Shown here: positions 1-12,650 of the stretch, one piece after another
How positions within the stretch are numbered: the stretch's first letter is position 1
How the letters are laid out: every line of letters begins with the position of its first letter
Source: Typha latifolia
Taxonomy: Eukaryota > Streptophyta > Magnoliopsida > Poales > Typhaceae
DNA: 64,000 nt
Assembly (NCBI GenBank): GCA_019914945.1
Contig: CM034102.1
Span: 5,321,501 to 5,385,500 of the forward strand
Reading direction: 5' to 3'
Made by a program: the position numbers and the translations under genes
Notes under the pieces: model-generated
What the model saw: the letters and a program-made list of their open reading frames with translations, nothing else
Database searches by the model: none
What the model was told of the DNA's origin: nothing

Positions 1-474
1 GGTGGGCATACTCGTCTTCCAAGTTCCACCAGATATTTAGAATACGAACTAAATAGTAAAATAGTAAAATAGTAAGGTGTAAACCGTAATATTCGTGTTA
101 GCTTAGAAACAAAAAAAGTAACCTCCATACGACCGTGACCGTCCCTTTGTCATCGGTGCCATCGCGATAGCGAAGAAGCATAATAAGTGACACAAGTAGC
201 CTCCAAAGGGCGACAGAAACATTTACACGCGCCGAGAGAGACGGAGAGAGATTTCTTCCATATGTCTTCTCTCCTCTGATAAGCTTAAGCGACAAAGGGC
301 AAGCAAGAAGAGCTCAACAACAACCAAGGTCATAAATAACTCTTCACCGGATCTCTTTATCACCTTCCTTTTGTGATTCTCTTTCTTTGTGGATCGGCAG
401 CGGGGAGAAGACGACAAGGGTTTGGAGGATTCTTCTTGCGTTCTTGGCAAAGAGGAGGGAGTAAGAGTTTTGGG
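1..474. other. Upstream/leader region of the HDR1-like gene
   Basis: No gene is supported here. The sequence includes a purine/pyrimidine-rich stretch just before the start codon at 475, consistent with a 5' leader and promoter. Short open frames in this stretch look like chance. Confidence 0.5.
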
Positions 475-2067
475 ATGGATGGGTTCTCCCCAGCTTCTCC
501 TCCCCGGATCTTTTGGAATTCTCGCAAGAGATCAGGTAATCGGTAGTTCTCTTCTCAAATCTACCACACCCCAATTAGGATTGAGGAGAATTCTGAAAGA
601 AAGAAAGAAAAAAAAAAAAAAAAAAAAGGGAAATCGACCGTTTTTTATTTTTATTTTTCTCGATTTAATTTTGGTTGGATAATTTTGGGCTTCGAGGGGG
701 GGTTGGGGAAATAGAGTATTTGGGATCCGAGCGGTGTGGAGAATGCAATGCTGCCGCTGACCGACAGATGCCTGTTTATTTGCCTATATTTTTCAAGTTC
801 GCGTGGCTTCACCGGCACGTTACGGGTATATATGCTTTGGATTCCATGCTTTTCTCGTTTCATATTAGCGCTAAATTTACGGGTGTAAACGAGCCGAGCG
901 GCTCGAAATTGATTGGAGCCAGGGCTTGAGCTCGGCTCGCTGACATTACCGACCTGGCTCGGCTCGAGATAACTAATCAATTCGAGTCGAGCTCGAGCGA
1001 GCCAAGTTCAGCTTGAGCCCAATTTTTTGAGGTCGGCTTGTTTAGAGCTCGAGCTGGGCTCTATATGATGCAACGAGTATAATATATATGAAGTCAATTC
1101 CAACCATTTTGTTTTATTTTGGTATCAAACAGTTGCTTCCAACCACACATTGAGAGATATCATCCAACTATTTGATGCGACTTAATTCTTAGTTTTTTTT
1201 CTTTTCTTTTCTATTTTCATATAAAAAGATTCCCCATACTGCAGCTTGAAGGCATTAAACCTGGATCATTGTAGTGATATGATAGCTATTAATTCCTGCT
1301 TACTTATTACGTGTGAGAAAGAATCGGACATGGACTATAGATCTAAGTAGGGGGAAGAAGGGATTTTTTTTTTTTTTTTTTTTGATATGATCTCTTTATC
1401 CCTATTGTGATCAATTCATTTTAGCCAATGGCCGGTGCTTGGAAAATGCACTCAAGGAAGAGAGCTCAGATAGCCAGCCAGAGGACTCAGTGAATAGAGA
1501 AAACAACCAGGTGGTGAGTGCCGATGACCATCCAATGCTGGACCCGAAAGCCAACACTCTATCTGATCGCCGGAAGGCGCTCTTCGAACCGTTGGAACCA
1601 ACCATGGGTGGCTTGAAAGGCGGACGCAACCCTGCAGAGATCTTACTCCCTCCACCGGACTTCGACACCACGTCGTACCCTAAGGGATGGCTAGTCGGTA
1701 AGAAGCGCAAGCTTGTCAATGTCGACGTCGTGGAGAGCATGCGCAGGATTGCAATCCAGGAGATGAATAGAAAGGTCTGGTTTCATATGTTCTTTTTCGC
1801 CGCAGCTGATGATGTTGTAGAAAGAACCTTTTAACCTAGTTGATATCAATGGAACAGGACCGCGAGATCAACGGGCTCAATGAGCAGTTGGAGGAGGATT
1901 CGCGGTGCCTGGAGCATCTCCAGGTTCAATTGCTTCAGGAGCGGAGCAGGCGGGCCGAGGTGGAGAGGGAGAATGCCATGCTTCAAGATCAGATCTCCAT
2001 GCTGATGAACATGATGGAGGAGAGCCAAGAAGTAGATGAGGTTGAAGAACCACCAGCAGATTCTTGA
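475..2067 (+). CDS. HDR1: HEADING DATE REPRESSOR 1 (HDR1)-like protein, 206 aa
   Basis: Three exons: 475-535, 1425-1774 and 1858-2067, all with GT..AG introns and consistent phase, giving 206 residues. The N-terminus [14 protein letters not shown] and the central block with [20 protein letters not shown], followed by a basic stretch and [15 protein letters not shown], are the conserved core of this plant-specific family as I recall it. The last 69 residues are a charged coiled coil ([14 protein letters not shown]...) ending in an acidic tail. Rice HDR1 delays flowering and is reported to interact with an SnRK1-type kinase in the nucleus; for this copy that role is inferred from family only. 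Intron 1 (889 bp) contains a transposon fragment. The start is the first ATG giving the conserved N-terminus. Family assignment is fairly sure; function in this species is not. Confidence 0.82.
879..1075 (+). mobile_element. hAT-like repeat fragment inside HDR1 intron 1
   Basis: The stretch opens with GGGTGTAAACGAGCCGAGC, the typical terminal motif of non-autonomous plant hAT elements, followed by many inverted copies of GAGCTCGAGC / GGCTCGGCTCG. No matching right terminus or target duplication was found, so it is probably a truncated copy. It is spliced out with intron 1. Confidence 0.5.
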
Positions 2068-3744
2068 TGATCTATATACTGTTATGAGTAATTCAAGTGC
2101 AGGAATATGATGTCTGAATGCCCATGCAATTGTATGTTTCAGTCCATAGCATCAAATGGAGATAGTTGTCTCCTCCCATATGTAGATCTAGTGTGTGACC
2201 TTTTATTCTATAATTCTTTTTAGATACTCCATGTATAAGAAAATATGTAGTTCAGTACACATGAAAGGGAATTGAACCTTCCTCTGTTTCTTGCATTGTG
2301 CAAAGCATTGCTGTTCATCTTATCACTTTTCTTTAGCATATCAATCAAACAGATAACTTAATCAGAAAAGAAAGATGAAAAATACCAAAGACAATCTCAC
2401 AATGGCATCTCCCTTTTTCTTTAAGACTTTCCCTTTTATACCCCAATGTACAAACTCAGGCAGAAAAACAAGTGTACAACGATTGAATTTAATCTCTTCC
2501 ATACAACAAATCATGTTCTGCCCAGAAAGCTATTCATTTGCCAAAAGGACAAGCTTCAAGATAGAACAGAGAAAAGAAACAATATTTTCTTATCAAAATT
2601 ATGGGATAAACTTTGGGAAGCATCTTGAAAAATCAAGAATCAGCCAAAACACCGTGTATCATTAATGAATAATTGAAAATAAAACTCCCAAGAGCATTTA
2701 TGACTCCATAGTTCCACTGCAGTCTTATTCACTATGTGTCAATATCAAGCCAACCTTTGTCACAAAAAAATAAAGCCTACCTGCAGAAATTATCCTTGCA
2801 GTTTACATTGCATATAATAAGTTGAACGAGACTAGTTAAAATGATGATGGTATACCATTGCCAAATATTAAGAATATCTATATGAAGCATTCCCTCCCAT
2901 AATATTTATAGAAATTTAGGTTAGATAATTCATCCCTTATCTTAGAATGAATAGTTTTTTTTTTTTTTCCTTCTGACTATTAAGTCATGCATTTCTTTAG
3001 CACAGGCAAACACATCCAAGATAAGAACTTTTCATAGTGTTTACCAAACTACTTAATCTCTTTCACTAGATAGAGCAATTTCTACATTATTAGTTAACAT
3101 CTTCCACCAAATGAGCAAACAATACATTACTTAATCTATTGCGATACAAACATTTCAAACTCCCAATATGAGCAGAAGAAAGTAGTACTCAATTCATCAG
3201 AAAAGGAAAACCTCTCTCCTTAAACATCTATGTTTAAAGAAAGGTATAATCTAACACATCAAAGCACTCCTCTAGAACATCTAAAAAAAGTCTAATATGT
3301 TGACAATATAGATCCACTCACTCCATATCACCAATTAAAGCATAATTTACTGAAAAGCATAAACCCAGATATCAAGATAACAACTGATCACTAATTAAAA
3401 TATTTTAAGTCATAAATAAAGTGTCCACCTTTAACACACAGATCGGCATAAAAATCTCATCTTTAAGAAAGGATTCGTCACATTACAGGGCAATTCACAA
3501 CAACATTAATCCACTAAGATCACTAATTTATACGCAAACAAACATAAATCAGGATACCAACACGACCGCAGATCACTAATTTAACATCTTTAACCCATAG
3601 ATAGATCAGTACTGTGATGGATACATTACTAAATTCACACTCTTATTTGCATCACTTACAGATGGATCCAAAGATACCCACATATGAATCACTCCCCAAT
3701 CGGATCGGCATAAAGATCCCATCTTTAGTACATGGTCGACGGAT
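2068..3744. other. Intergenic region between HDR1-like and steroid-binding genes
   Basis: AT-rich sequence of about 1.7 kb, holding the 3' ends of two genes that face each other. Only short chance open frames were seen; no gene, no clear repeat. Confidence 0.6.
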
Positions 3745-4047
3745 TTAGGAGGCGAGGCGGCCGACAACGGGGTACTTGGCTTGGAACTTCTTCTCCCAGT
3801 CCTCGAGTACGCCCATCTCCTTTTCGGAGAGGCCGTCGAGGTTGCCGTTGACGTCTTCCTCGCTCTTGCTCATCTTGCCCAGCGCGCGGCTCGCCTCGCG
3901 GCCGGCGAAGACGGCGTAGGAACCGCCGGGGCCGTAGAACCCCTTGCCGGAGGAGACGTCGTAAATCGTGCCGCGGATCGACACGTAGATGGGCTTGCTC
4001 GGGTCTGTGCCATCGAAGGCACCCAGCTGCTGCGCCGTGAGCTCCAT
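3745..4047 (-). CDS. Probable membrane-associated steroid-binding protein (cytochrome b5-like fold), 100 aa
   Basis: Intronless GC-rich gene of 100 residues. It starts MELTAQQLGAFDGTDP and carries the MAPR/cytochrome b5-like core: PIYVSIRGTIYDVSSG, the FYGPGGSYAVFAGREASRA block and a C-terminal VLEDWEKKFQAKYPVVGRL. This matches the short, soluble plant steroid-binding proteins (MP3/SBP3 class), which lack the N-terminal membrane anchor of the longer MSBP1/2 proteins. As in the MAPR family, conserved Tyr residues rather than the two axial His of true cytochrome b5 are present, so haem or steroid binding would be of the progesterone-receptor-membrane-component type (family knowledge). An in-frame extension upstream to 4119 begins without the family-conserved sequence, so I chose the internal ATG at 4047, preceded by a CT-rich leader. 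Confidence 0.93.
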   Translation of the reverse strand: MELTAQQLGAFDGTDPSKPIYVSIRGTIYDVSSGKGFYGPGGSYAVFAGREASRALGKMSKSEEDVNGNLDGLSEKEMGVLEDWEKKFQAKYPVVGRLAS

Positions 4048-5095
4048 TAGAGAGAGACAGAGAGAGAGATGAGTAGGTGAGAGAAAGAAGTATGAGGTTG
4101 GGAATTGATGGGCCTGCATATTTTATGGATGCGGCATTTATTATCCAAATTACTGTTTACATGGGACAGTATCGTCTCCGTAAACACTTGATATGTATGT
4201 ACGATTCCTACACAGGTACCTGCATTAAATCTATTTGGCATAACTTGGAAATATTATATATTTTATAGAATTTTTGGCGTATATGCCCACCTAAATACCG
4301 TACTGATGTTTGTTTTAAAAGGTTTGGCATGGGAAATGCAACTATAGAAATAGAATAGGGTTAAAATAGAAATAGTAATTCTTAAAATAATAATTTATTT
4401 TAGGAATAATTATTCCTATATTCACTAGTATTTTAAAATAAAAGTAAAATAATTAATTTTGATACAATATTAAAAAAATGCTGTACTTTATTTTTTTTGT
4501 AAAATTATAATAAAAATTTTTAATTTGATATAAAATAAATTAATGTGATAGATATTAATAGTAAATTAATAATTGAGTTAGTGTCTGATTATAGTGTTTG
4601 TATTTTTAAATAGAGCTATTACGATGATGATTAGTTGTTATTCTAAAATAAAAGATTATATTCTAGAATAATAAAATAGTTATTCTTAAAGATCAAGGAG
4701 GCCAAAAGTTGAGCGGCGTGTATCTTTCTTTCTTCTCTTCTTGTTTTCTGAGCGTCAGCTCAAGATAATCTCAATGCTGTCATTGAAGATCAAAGGATGC
4801 CAACAGAAAGTATAGATGTGCATTGAGGAAAATGTCATCATAGAAAGATATGAAGACTGATAAAATTCTTCGAATATTAACAAGGAGTCTGCTATCACAC
4901 AAAAAATTGCCAATAGATGTGGATTATATCTGAAACATTGCCAGAAGAAAAATGGCACTCATGCATTTTGATAATCTTCTTTTGTCGGAATGAAGCGCCT
5001 CACAAAACCAATAAATATTACCGAATAAATTGTCAAGGAACAACAATACTTGCTGTATCAGAAATAAAAGATCAGCTCAAAATTTCCATGGTGAA
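4048..5095. other. Intergenic AT-rich region
   Basis: Contains the promoter of the minus-strand steroid-binding gene and the 3' flank of MGDG synthase. About 4320-4700 is very AT-rich with inverted-looking blocks (TTCTTAAAATAATAATTTAT and ATTCTAGAATAATAAAATAG), which may be a decayed MITE, but ends could not be set. Confidence 0.45.
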
Positions 5096-8000
5096 TTAAG
5101 TTGCACAGGAGAATTGTGGTACAAGACTTCGTTGTCTGACCAACTCATGAAGATCTTGAACAATTTTGAACACTGCATCAGGTCGTGCTAGCTTTAAGGC
5201 ATTCTGCGACATGATTTTAAGCTCATCCGATTTTGGACCAAACCAGTTAGAAACTATCTTCGCGATCTCTTTTGGTGATTTCGAGAACTTCCCGCATCCA
5301 TTTTCCACCACAAAAGGAACATTGCCAACTTCCTGTCATGCAAACAGTTGATACTACTAAGTACATGTATTAAGCAGATACTTTATAAGCACAAGAAAAG
5401 AATAAAACTAATTTACATATCTATTGGCTTGAACATAGCAAGCTTCAGAAATATAAATGCTACACTTAGATTTGAAAGTTCACTACATCTTTTAAACTTT
5501 GAAAGACAATGGGGAACTCAAGGATCCCAACTGATCTCCAAAACACCATTTAGGGGACTCAAAATAACAATACCAGAACAAGTAATTAATTTTTTTAACA
5601 ACTAAATTACAAGTCAAGATACTACTTACCATTTTTTCTCTATGCATGTGAGTTACAAAAATCCTTTAATTAATATAGATATCACAGAACATGTCATCAG
5701 ACTACAACAGAATGAGTAGGCAGAGCACATATTTGGATGTTGTCGAGAAATCAGTTAGAGATTTAAACAATTTTTTTTATAATGCAGTACAACAGAATGA
5801 GTAGGTAGAGCATGTACTTGGACATCGTCAAGAAATCAGTTAAGAGATTTAAACATTTTTGCTATTATGCTGTGCATCTTATTCAGAATTCAAATTTAGT
5901 GTTCTTCTGTGCATTAGAATGGTTTTGCATACTAAATTAATGTTGCTCGCTTTAGATTTCGTCATCTCTAACCTCTTCCTGCTTTCTTACTAGCAAAGCT
6001 AGTAACACCTGAAAGTTTTGAAATTAGATGTATGTCTTCATGCTTTCACTTACTCTCACAATCACCAAAAAGACAACCCCTTTCTTCACGAAAATTTTGT
6101 TCTCCAAGGCATAGGCATCATGGACACTTCATTGAGCGGACAGTCAGAATAGTGGTGATACCCCAAAGAGATAGATCGTTCAAAACATAAGAATTAAGTT
6201 CAATAAGTGGCTAGTAAAAGATATTCTACAGCCTGAATTTGCCTTGAGATCTTGGACACATCTAGCTACTTCTTTCAGAAGTTATGCATGCCAAAGTTTT
6301 AAGTACCACCAGTAGTGGATGTGCTGACGTCTCATCAGTGTGGTATGTGTTAGATGCTGCTCTCATTGTAGGATCAATGCTATTTTCTCTGTGTAAGACC
6401 TGCATGAATCTGGCCTACATTTTCAACTCAGTTAGCAAAGTGTTTCATACTTCATCAGTTTGTTCACCTCAGTGCCTCCAACAATCCACTCCCAATCAGC
6501 ATTACTAGTTTCAGGGCATCTCCACCTGCATTTTACAAACTTTTAGGATACAATTGCTTCTTTCATTTTGGCCTGGGTTGAGCCTTCTCATGCCCTTTTC
6601 TGTTGGCTGGGATCGAGCTTGGCTCCGCCCAAAAGAACCTAGCAAATCTCTAAACCTCATGATGTAGGGCAAGATTCCTATCAGTGGTTGCCCAATAGGA
6701 TATAAAAGTTTAGGGCTTAGAGCAGATTATTGGTTTGCTATCCTATTAAAAACAAAGTGCCAGAGTGCAAAATTTCAAGTACCTGAATGAACTAAAGGCT
6801 ATTTAAACCTCCTCCATCGAGTAGATGCTCCTTACGAGTATGAAAACATTATCTAGAGATTTTAAAGTAGTTAATTAGGTTCATAGAAGCCTAATATAGG
6901 CCCTTCCATGATGCAGACCTAAACCGCTGCAGCTACAACAATATTTTAACCAATCCATCATTTGTATAGAAGTTTTGTATCATAGATAAAATACCAAATA
7001 GTGAGTCTATAAAAGAGAGAAACATCTGGAGCAGCTTTTGGGAAGTATCTTCACGTCTTATTATTTTAAATTAAGAGTATGTGTGCTTTGTATTTAGCAT
7101 CCTATGGAAGACCAGACTGCTGAGCACCTTGAAAGAATTATAAATATGTTTTATGTGTCATATATATGCCATAAAAACAAGTGGAACTTCCAGTGAATAT
7201 TCACTGTACATCTGTACCTGTCCGGCAATATAGTCATTCAGAATGATAGGGAGACCACGAATCATGGCTTCCGCAATAGTACCTGGTCCTGCCTGCACAT
7301 AAGAATTGAACATATGTAACTAAAATTTCAATGAAAGAGCATCCCACATATATATCTGAAAGAAATTTTACCTTTGTAATAATGCAGTCACATGCACCCA
7401 TGCAGTTTTCCATCTTAGAGATGAAGCCCTTCACCTGATTTGATGAATTAAAATAGAGGTCAAGCATAGCAGAAATCTCTGGCGGAAATTCAGATATTAT
7501 CAAAATTATCAAAAGCAGCAACCAATACAACGGAAATTGAAGATAAGTATCATTACAAGAAGTATAATCTAAACTATGGAAATAAGAAAGCATATCTATG
7601 CTTTCTATTATATTTCCACTGGATAAGAACTCTTAGCCATTTCTGTTATAAACTATCTGCCATCTATAAAGTAGAAACAATATGCAACTACTGTCAAAAT
7701 GGTGCCGAAAAACAAGTTTTTACTTCAGTTTTGGACAGTGTAGATACCTGAACAGGAATTTTCCAATTGATTGACTGCAATTTGTTGGCTAGCTTTTTAT
7801 TGCGGCCACATATGACAAGGATCTGACCAATAGGTTCTCCAAGACTTTCATCATATAATGAATCTCCAAGTGCTCGAGCAGTAGCTTCAATGGGACCCAT
7901 CCCTTCCCCTCCTCCCATCAGTAAGACAGCTGGTAAATCCTCATCCATACATAACTCCCTTCTCAATTCATCCTATTGGAAAAATGATAGGAGCAAAAAT

Positions 8001-11000
8001 TAATAAATTAAATGACGGATGGACAGATCAACTCAAAAAATGATTGTGCTAAGAAAAATCCAATACCTTTGGTCGGACTGGTTTAACAAAAGAAGGACGT
8101 ACAGGAAGGCCATAGACCTTTATTTGGGAAGGCTGCAATCCAGCTTTCGATGCCCTTTTGGCCACCTCTGTGGATGGGCAATAGCATCTTGTTACTAGCT
8201 TATGAAACCTGAAGTCATAGCGATAAAAATTCACTGGTAAGATGTATAATCATGTTTGTCAGGAAAAAAGGAAACAAAAAGAAGAAAGAAAGAAAGAAAA
8301 AAGAATAAGAATAGACGTATAAACATGTGCATCAGATATTTATCTGAAGAGAACAAAAAACAGAAAGCCCAATTTATATTTACTAACATCTGTCAAAATA
8401 AGACAAAATTACAAAAGTACGGTACCATGTGGGATGGCAAGTGCTCAGGTCTGTGATAACTGTAGTAAATACAATCTTCTTTAGCAGACCTTTGGCCCTA
8501 AGGATTCGGAGGGGAACGTGTTGCATCAAAGGATGTACACTGATGATAATATCTGGTTGGTACTTCATCAGTCCTTTTGCAACCTCTCTGTACAGATAAC
8601 AGAAATTTTCCAAGGTTAGAGCTAATAATATTTCCTTCAGGGTTGCTGATAAGGTCTAAACAACTCTGCACTAATCCTAAGATACAATAGAATTATTGAA
8701 AAGATAACATCAAAGACTGTTGTATTGATATTGTTTCGAATTTGGGAACAAACAATTATTTATTGTTATCTACAACATAACCAAATTGCAGTGCAACCTT
8801 TCGAAACTTCTATTATAGTGTAATTACACTCTCTATTGTTCTTTTCTCCGCACACACTGAGCTAATCACTACTTGACAAAGTTGTGCGTTACTCTCATTT
8901 GCTATTTCTTAAAAAGCAATTCATAATTATATTGGAAGACATTCCTCACCTCCCTCTGAAGAGTTTTGACAAACTTATATACATACTCAAGTATATAATA
9001 ACGGCTTAAATAAACATATAAATACTCAAGTAACAAACATTAACTTGACTTATTGTTAAAATATTTTGTCAGGTTAAATGGTACTAGTTAATTTCTGATG
9101 GCATCATTTTACGTATGAAGCATAAAGAAAGATTTATCATGTGGAGAAGTGCTTATCTCTGTCTCATTTGATACTTGCATAAGTGAATGACATTAGTAGG
9201 TAAGTGGTGCTACTACAAAAGATTGAGTAAGGAGCAACTGGTGATTAATGATAGAGGATAAGAAAATGAGAAGTCATTCAAAATAGCTTAAACATGTCCA
9301 ATAAGGAAAACATATTGCATCATTAAGGAGAACTCATTTTATTTCACAGAAGATGCCAAAAGAGCGTAATGATTAAAACGCAACTGATAAAAAGAACTAA
9401 AATTTATACAATTGTCCTTAAATTCAAAGAGGCAAAGACCTCTGTAAAGCTGAATTCCTGAAAAATTAGCAACAAAATTAGGACATAATGCTCTAAAAAT
9501 AGTTAATGCCCATCTAGTTTTCTCCAACTACACTACATTCTCTATGTCAAGCACAAATCAAAGATCCTCTCAACATCATTGGCCATATGCATGGTGGTTA
9601 TCCAAATTTGGATCCATCTTCAGATCAAAGAATGATGGTATAGGAATACAAGGACCAAAGAGACGACTTATAATTTATCTAAATTAACTGATACTCTGAT
9701 AGTTAACTGAAAGAGAGATAGAGGAATTAGGAGGAAGAACACATTTTCTGAAATAAAGACTGCATGCTTATGTCTTGTCTCTTAAGCATATGTGGTATGT
9801 GGTACCTTGCCTTCGCTCTTTGGGGCTTGAGAAGTCCTCAGAAGCATTCGGACTGCATAGTAATTTTCTAAGAGGCTTCTATGTATAAGTGCTTGCACAT
9901 ACACGTTCTTGCAAGCAGATGGGCAGAAGAATAGACAAATAAAAGTGTTTTAGGTGCAGAATGCATGTCACTCTGTTTAGACACTATAAGGAGAAGTTAT
10001 AGATACCCTTACAAAGAGCTGTATTATTCTTTTTATGTGCTTGATTCTTTCAGCTTTTACATGTTCTGGTGTTTTTCAGTGAATAAACTTAAAATGTATT
10101 ATATTCATTTTTGTAGTTGGGATTTGACTGTTATAGTTAGTAACTAGTCCCAGTAAATAATCCAACAAGAACAAACAAATGAATTGATTACTAACATGTT
10201 ATAATATCCTTATCAGGCCAAGTTCAAAGCTCTTAGTTGAATCGCTTCTTCCTATAACTATCTTAACAGGAAATTTCCCAGCTACATAGCATTTGCATTG
10301 AATATGGTCCTATAATTATATAACAGGAAAGTTAGGAACTTCATAAGAGAGGCAAAATGGACATACCGAGCTATAAATGTCGAAGTCGCTGCGAAATGGG
10401 GCTGATGCACCAACCTAGGAGCGCTACCATAGTATGTCATTTTCCAGAGAGGTCCATGTTTCACCAGAAAATTATAACTCCTTGGCAATTGATTAAATGG
10501 CCAGGGCGTGTGATCTGTCCACAAATCTGTAACAAATACCTGCATAAATCCACTTCTATCAAGACCAACTAATCAAATACCAACTAAAAAGTAAATCAAA
10601 AATTTTGACCTGGTACTCATCGCCGAATTCTTGATTGAAAGCTGCCTTTAAAGCTTCCGCCGAAGCCCGATGACCCCCGCCCGTGTCGCTCATCAAGATC
10701 AAAACTTTCTTCGGCGTCTCCATCTCCACGCCATTAATATGCATTCCATCATCCTCCACGACCCCAGAACCGTCGTCCTTTGCTGGAATCTCCCCATTCT
10801 CCACACCGGAGATCCCAATCGATCCGAACCCGATTGGGATTCGGCTAGTATGAAGCCGGATAAACCGATTGAACTCGTTCCCAAGCCTGAATAGCTTCGA
10901 AGAGCTCCCGGAGAGCACACAGGAGGCGGCAGACCTCTGGCTCCTTCTCCTCGGGCGCGAAGGAGAGCAGAATACACTAGTGTGAGTGGAATTGAGCGGG

Positions 11001-11122
11001 ACTAGAGAAGGCCCAACTGGGGAAATCGGGTGCGGCGGCCCGGAATCGAGGGAGAGGCATCGAAGGTGCGAGAGGAGGTCGAGGAGGTTGATGGGTCCGT
11101 GAGTAATCGAAGAGGAAGGCAT
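5096..11122 (-). CDS. MGD1: Monogalactosyldiacylglycerol synthase (type A, chloroplast), 529 aa
   Basis: Eight exons, in coding order: 11122-10610, 10539-10367, 8587-8426, 8208-8067, 7972-7748, 7434-7372, 7292-7218 and 5332-5096, summing to 1590 nt (529 residues). This matches the length and exon count I recall for Arabidopsis MGD1. The enzyme transfers galactose from UDP-galactose to diacylglycerol at the inner plastid envelope, making the main thylakoid lipid. Residues 1 to about 130 are a Ser/Arg-rich transit peptide and linker typical of type A. The N-terminal GT28 domain has [10 protein letters not shown] at 145-154, with the likely catalytic-loop His151. Further conserved blocks are [64 protein letters not shown] and [17 protein letters not shown]. 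No frameshift or missing core residue was seen. The long introns 2 (1.8 kb) and 7 (1.9 kb) hold no gene. Confidence 0.97.
5703..5872. repeat. 85-bp tandem duplication in MGD1 intron 7
   Basis: Two adjacent copies (5703-5787 and 5788-5872) both begin TACAACAGAATGAGTAGG and share the CAGTTA-AGATTTAAACA block, with scattered substitutions. The duplication is fairly old and lies in non-coding DNA. Confidence 0.85.
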
Positions 11123-11689
11123 GGTTTTGGGGTCAGCGTCGAGAAATTGGACATGGGTTTTATTCTACTCGTGAAAGCTTCGTGTGCGTAAGAGAGAGAA
11201 TCGAAAGCAAGGAAGACATGAGAGAGAGAGAGAAGGGTTTAGCCGTTGCGGTTGGAGGATTTTGAGGTGGAAACGAAGCCAAGCCAGAGTAGTAAATCGA
11301 ATCCTTTTTAGACTTTTTTGTTGCTTGAAAGAGATATAGGATCTCGGGGGTTTCCTCTGAAGCTTAAACACTATTAGAAATGTACAAAACTCCAAAAACT
11401 AATGGATGCTCATACTTTTTACACCCTGTCTTTAAAGACTCCAAATTCATACAATACAACTAAACTTAAACTTCTCTTTATTCTTAGATCTGCTGTTTGA
11501 AATTAAGTGATGCGAGTTCAATTGTTTTTTTTTTATAAATTCCAATGGATTCCTAATAATTGGAGATTGAATTTGAATGTAATTAATTTCCACTTAAAAG
11601 TTCACTTTTTCATATCCCAAATAGAACCCTTTTTTTTTTTTTAAAGAAAGCCCTTAAGCAAGTTAATTCATTTAACTTCCAAGAGTTAT

Positions 11690-11810
11690 ATCAATACAAC
11701 CTGATATACAATAGAGATGAGGAATAGAGAGACGGCTCTTTGACACAAGCTCCATACTTGGCCTATGAAAGTTAGTCCAGCAATTTGAAATAGAGCATCA
11801 AGCCCGGAGT
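11690..11810. repeat. Diverged dispersed repeat, copy 1 (copy 2 at 14235-14330)
   Basis: Both segments share the ordered words AATAGAG/GATAGAG, CTCTTTGACACAA/CTCTTTAACACAA, CATACTTGGC/CATACTCGAC and TCCAGCA/GACAGCA in the same orientation. This suggests two old copies of one unidentified repeat. By-eye alignment only. Confidence 0.4.
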
Positions 11811-12477
11811 ACAATACAAAATTAAAATGAAGAACAACCCCAGAAATTCCTATGAGCGAAGAGCCTCGGATCAGTTTGAGAATTCTCAAAAGCAGGAGAA
11901 TTGAAGATCACCCACCAAGAAAAATAAGCTTATAGATATACAACACCTTAAATCAGCAGCAGGGCAAAACAAAATAACACCGCTATAGACCCTCAAAAGG
12001 CATGACATCTGGGACCAAATAGATATTGCTAGAAACACAAACACCAACGAGCACAGGCTGCTACTATGAACGGGTCTGAACCGTCTCCCCGTCTAGAGTA
12101 GCCTCACCCACACGGCATGGTTGTGATGCCAGTAGGCAGCTGTGCACCAAGGAGCGAGAGAGGTCAGCAGCAACGGATCAACTATTAAGCAGCAAATCGA
12201 GCACGGAAGGGGAAGAGAAGGGGGAGTGATGCAAGAGGGGGAGATGCAGCAGCTGATCTAACTCCTCTGAGAGCCAAGGAGGTGGAATGGCAAGATGGTC
12301 GGATCCGGCAAGGGGAGCTGTGAAGGGCAGGTGTAGCGGGTTTAGATCCGATGAGGGTAGGGAGAGGATCTCGAGGAAAGAGACGACTACAATAACATCA
12401 AGGGGATTTCATGCGGTGGTGAGGGGCAATTGTGGGAAGCGATGGCGGTGGGGGTAGTAGGCATGGTGGGGAGCGTC

Positions 12478-12650
12478 GGTGGGCGCAATGGGGAGCGTCG
12501 GTGCGCCGTGAGGAGCAGGGATGAGCGCGGTGAGAAGCGACGATGGGCACGGTGAGAAGCAACGATGGGCGCGGTGAGGAGCGGCGGTGGACATAATGAG
12601 GAGCAGCGATGGACACAATGAGGAGCAACGGTGGGCGCGATAGGGAGTAG
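12478..12650. repeat. 22-bp minisatellite, about 8 units
   Basis: Eight consecutive units of 20-22 bp, consensus GATGGGCGCGGTGAGGAGCAAC, starting at 12478, 12500, 12520, 12542, 12564, 12586, 12608 and 12630. Because 22 is not a multiple of three, the array rotates through frames and creates several overlapping minus-strand open frames rich in Ser, Pro, His and Arg that are not genes. Confidence 0.9.

Noticed and set aside
10559..10609. Read-through of MGD1 exon 1 past CAG|GTCAAA
   Set aside because: The conserved family sequence [15 protein letters not shown] requires splicing to 10539; the read-through adds unrelated residues.
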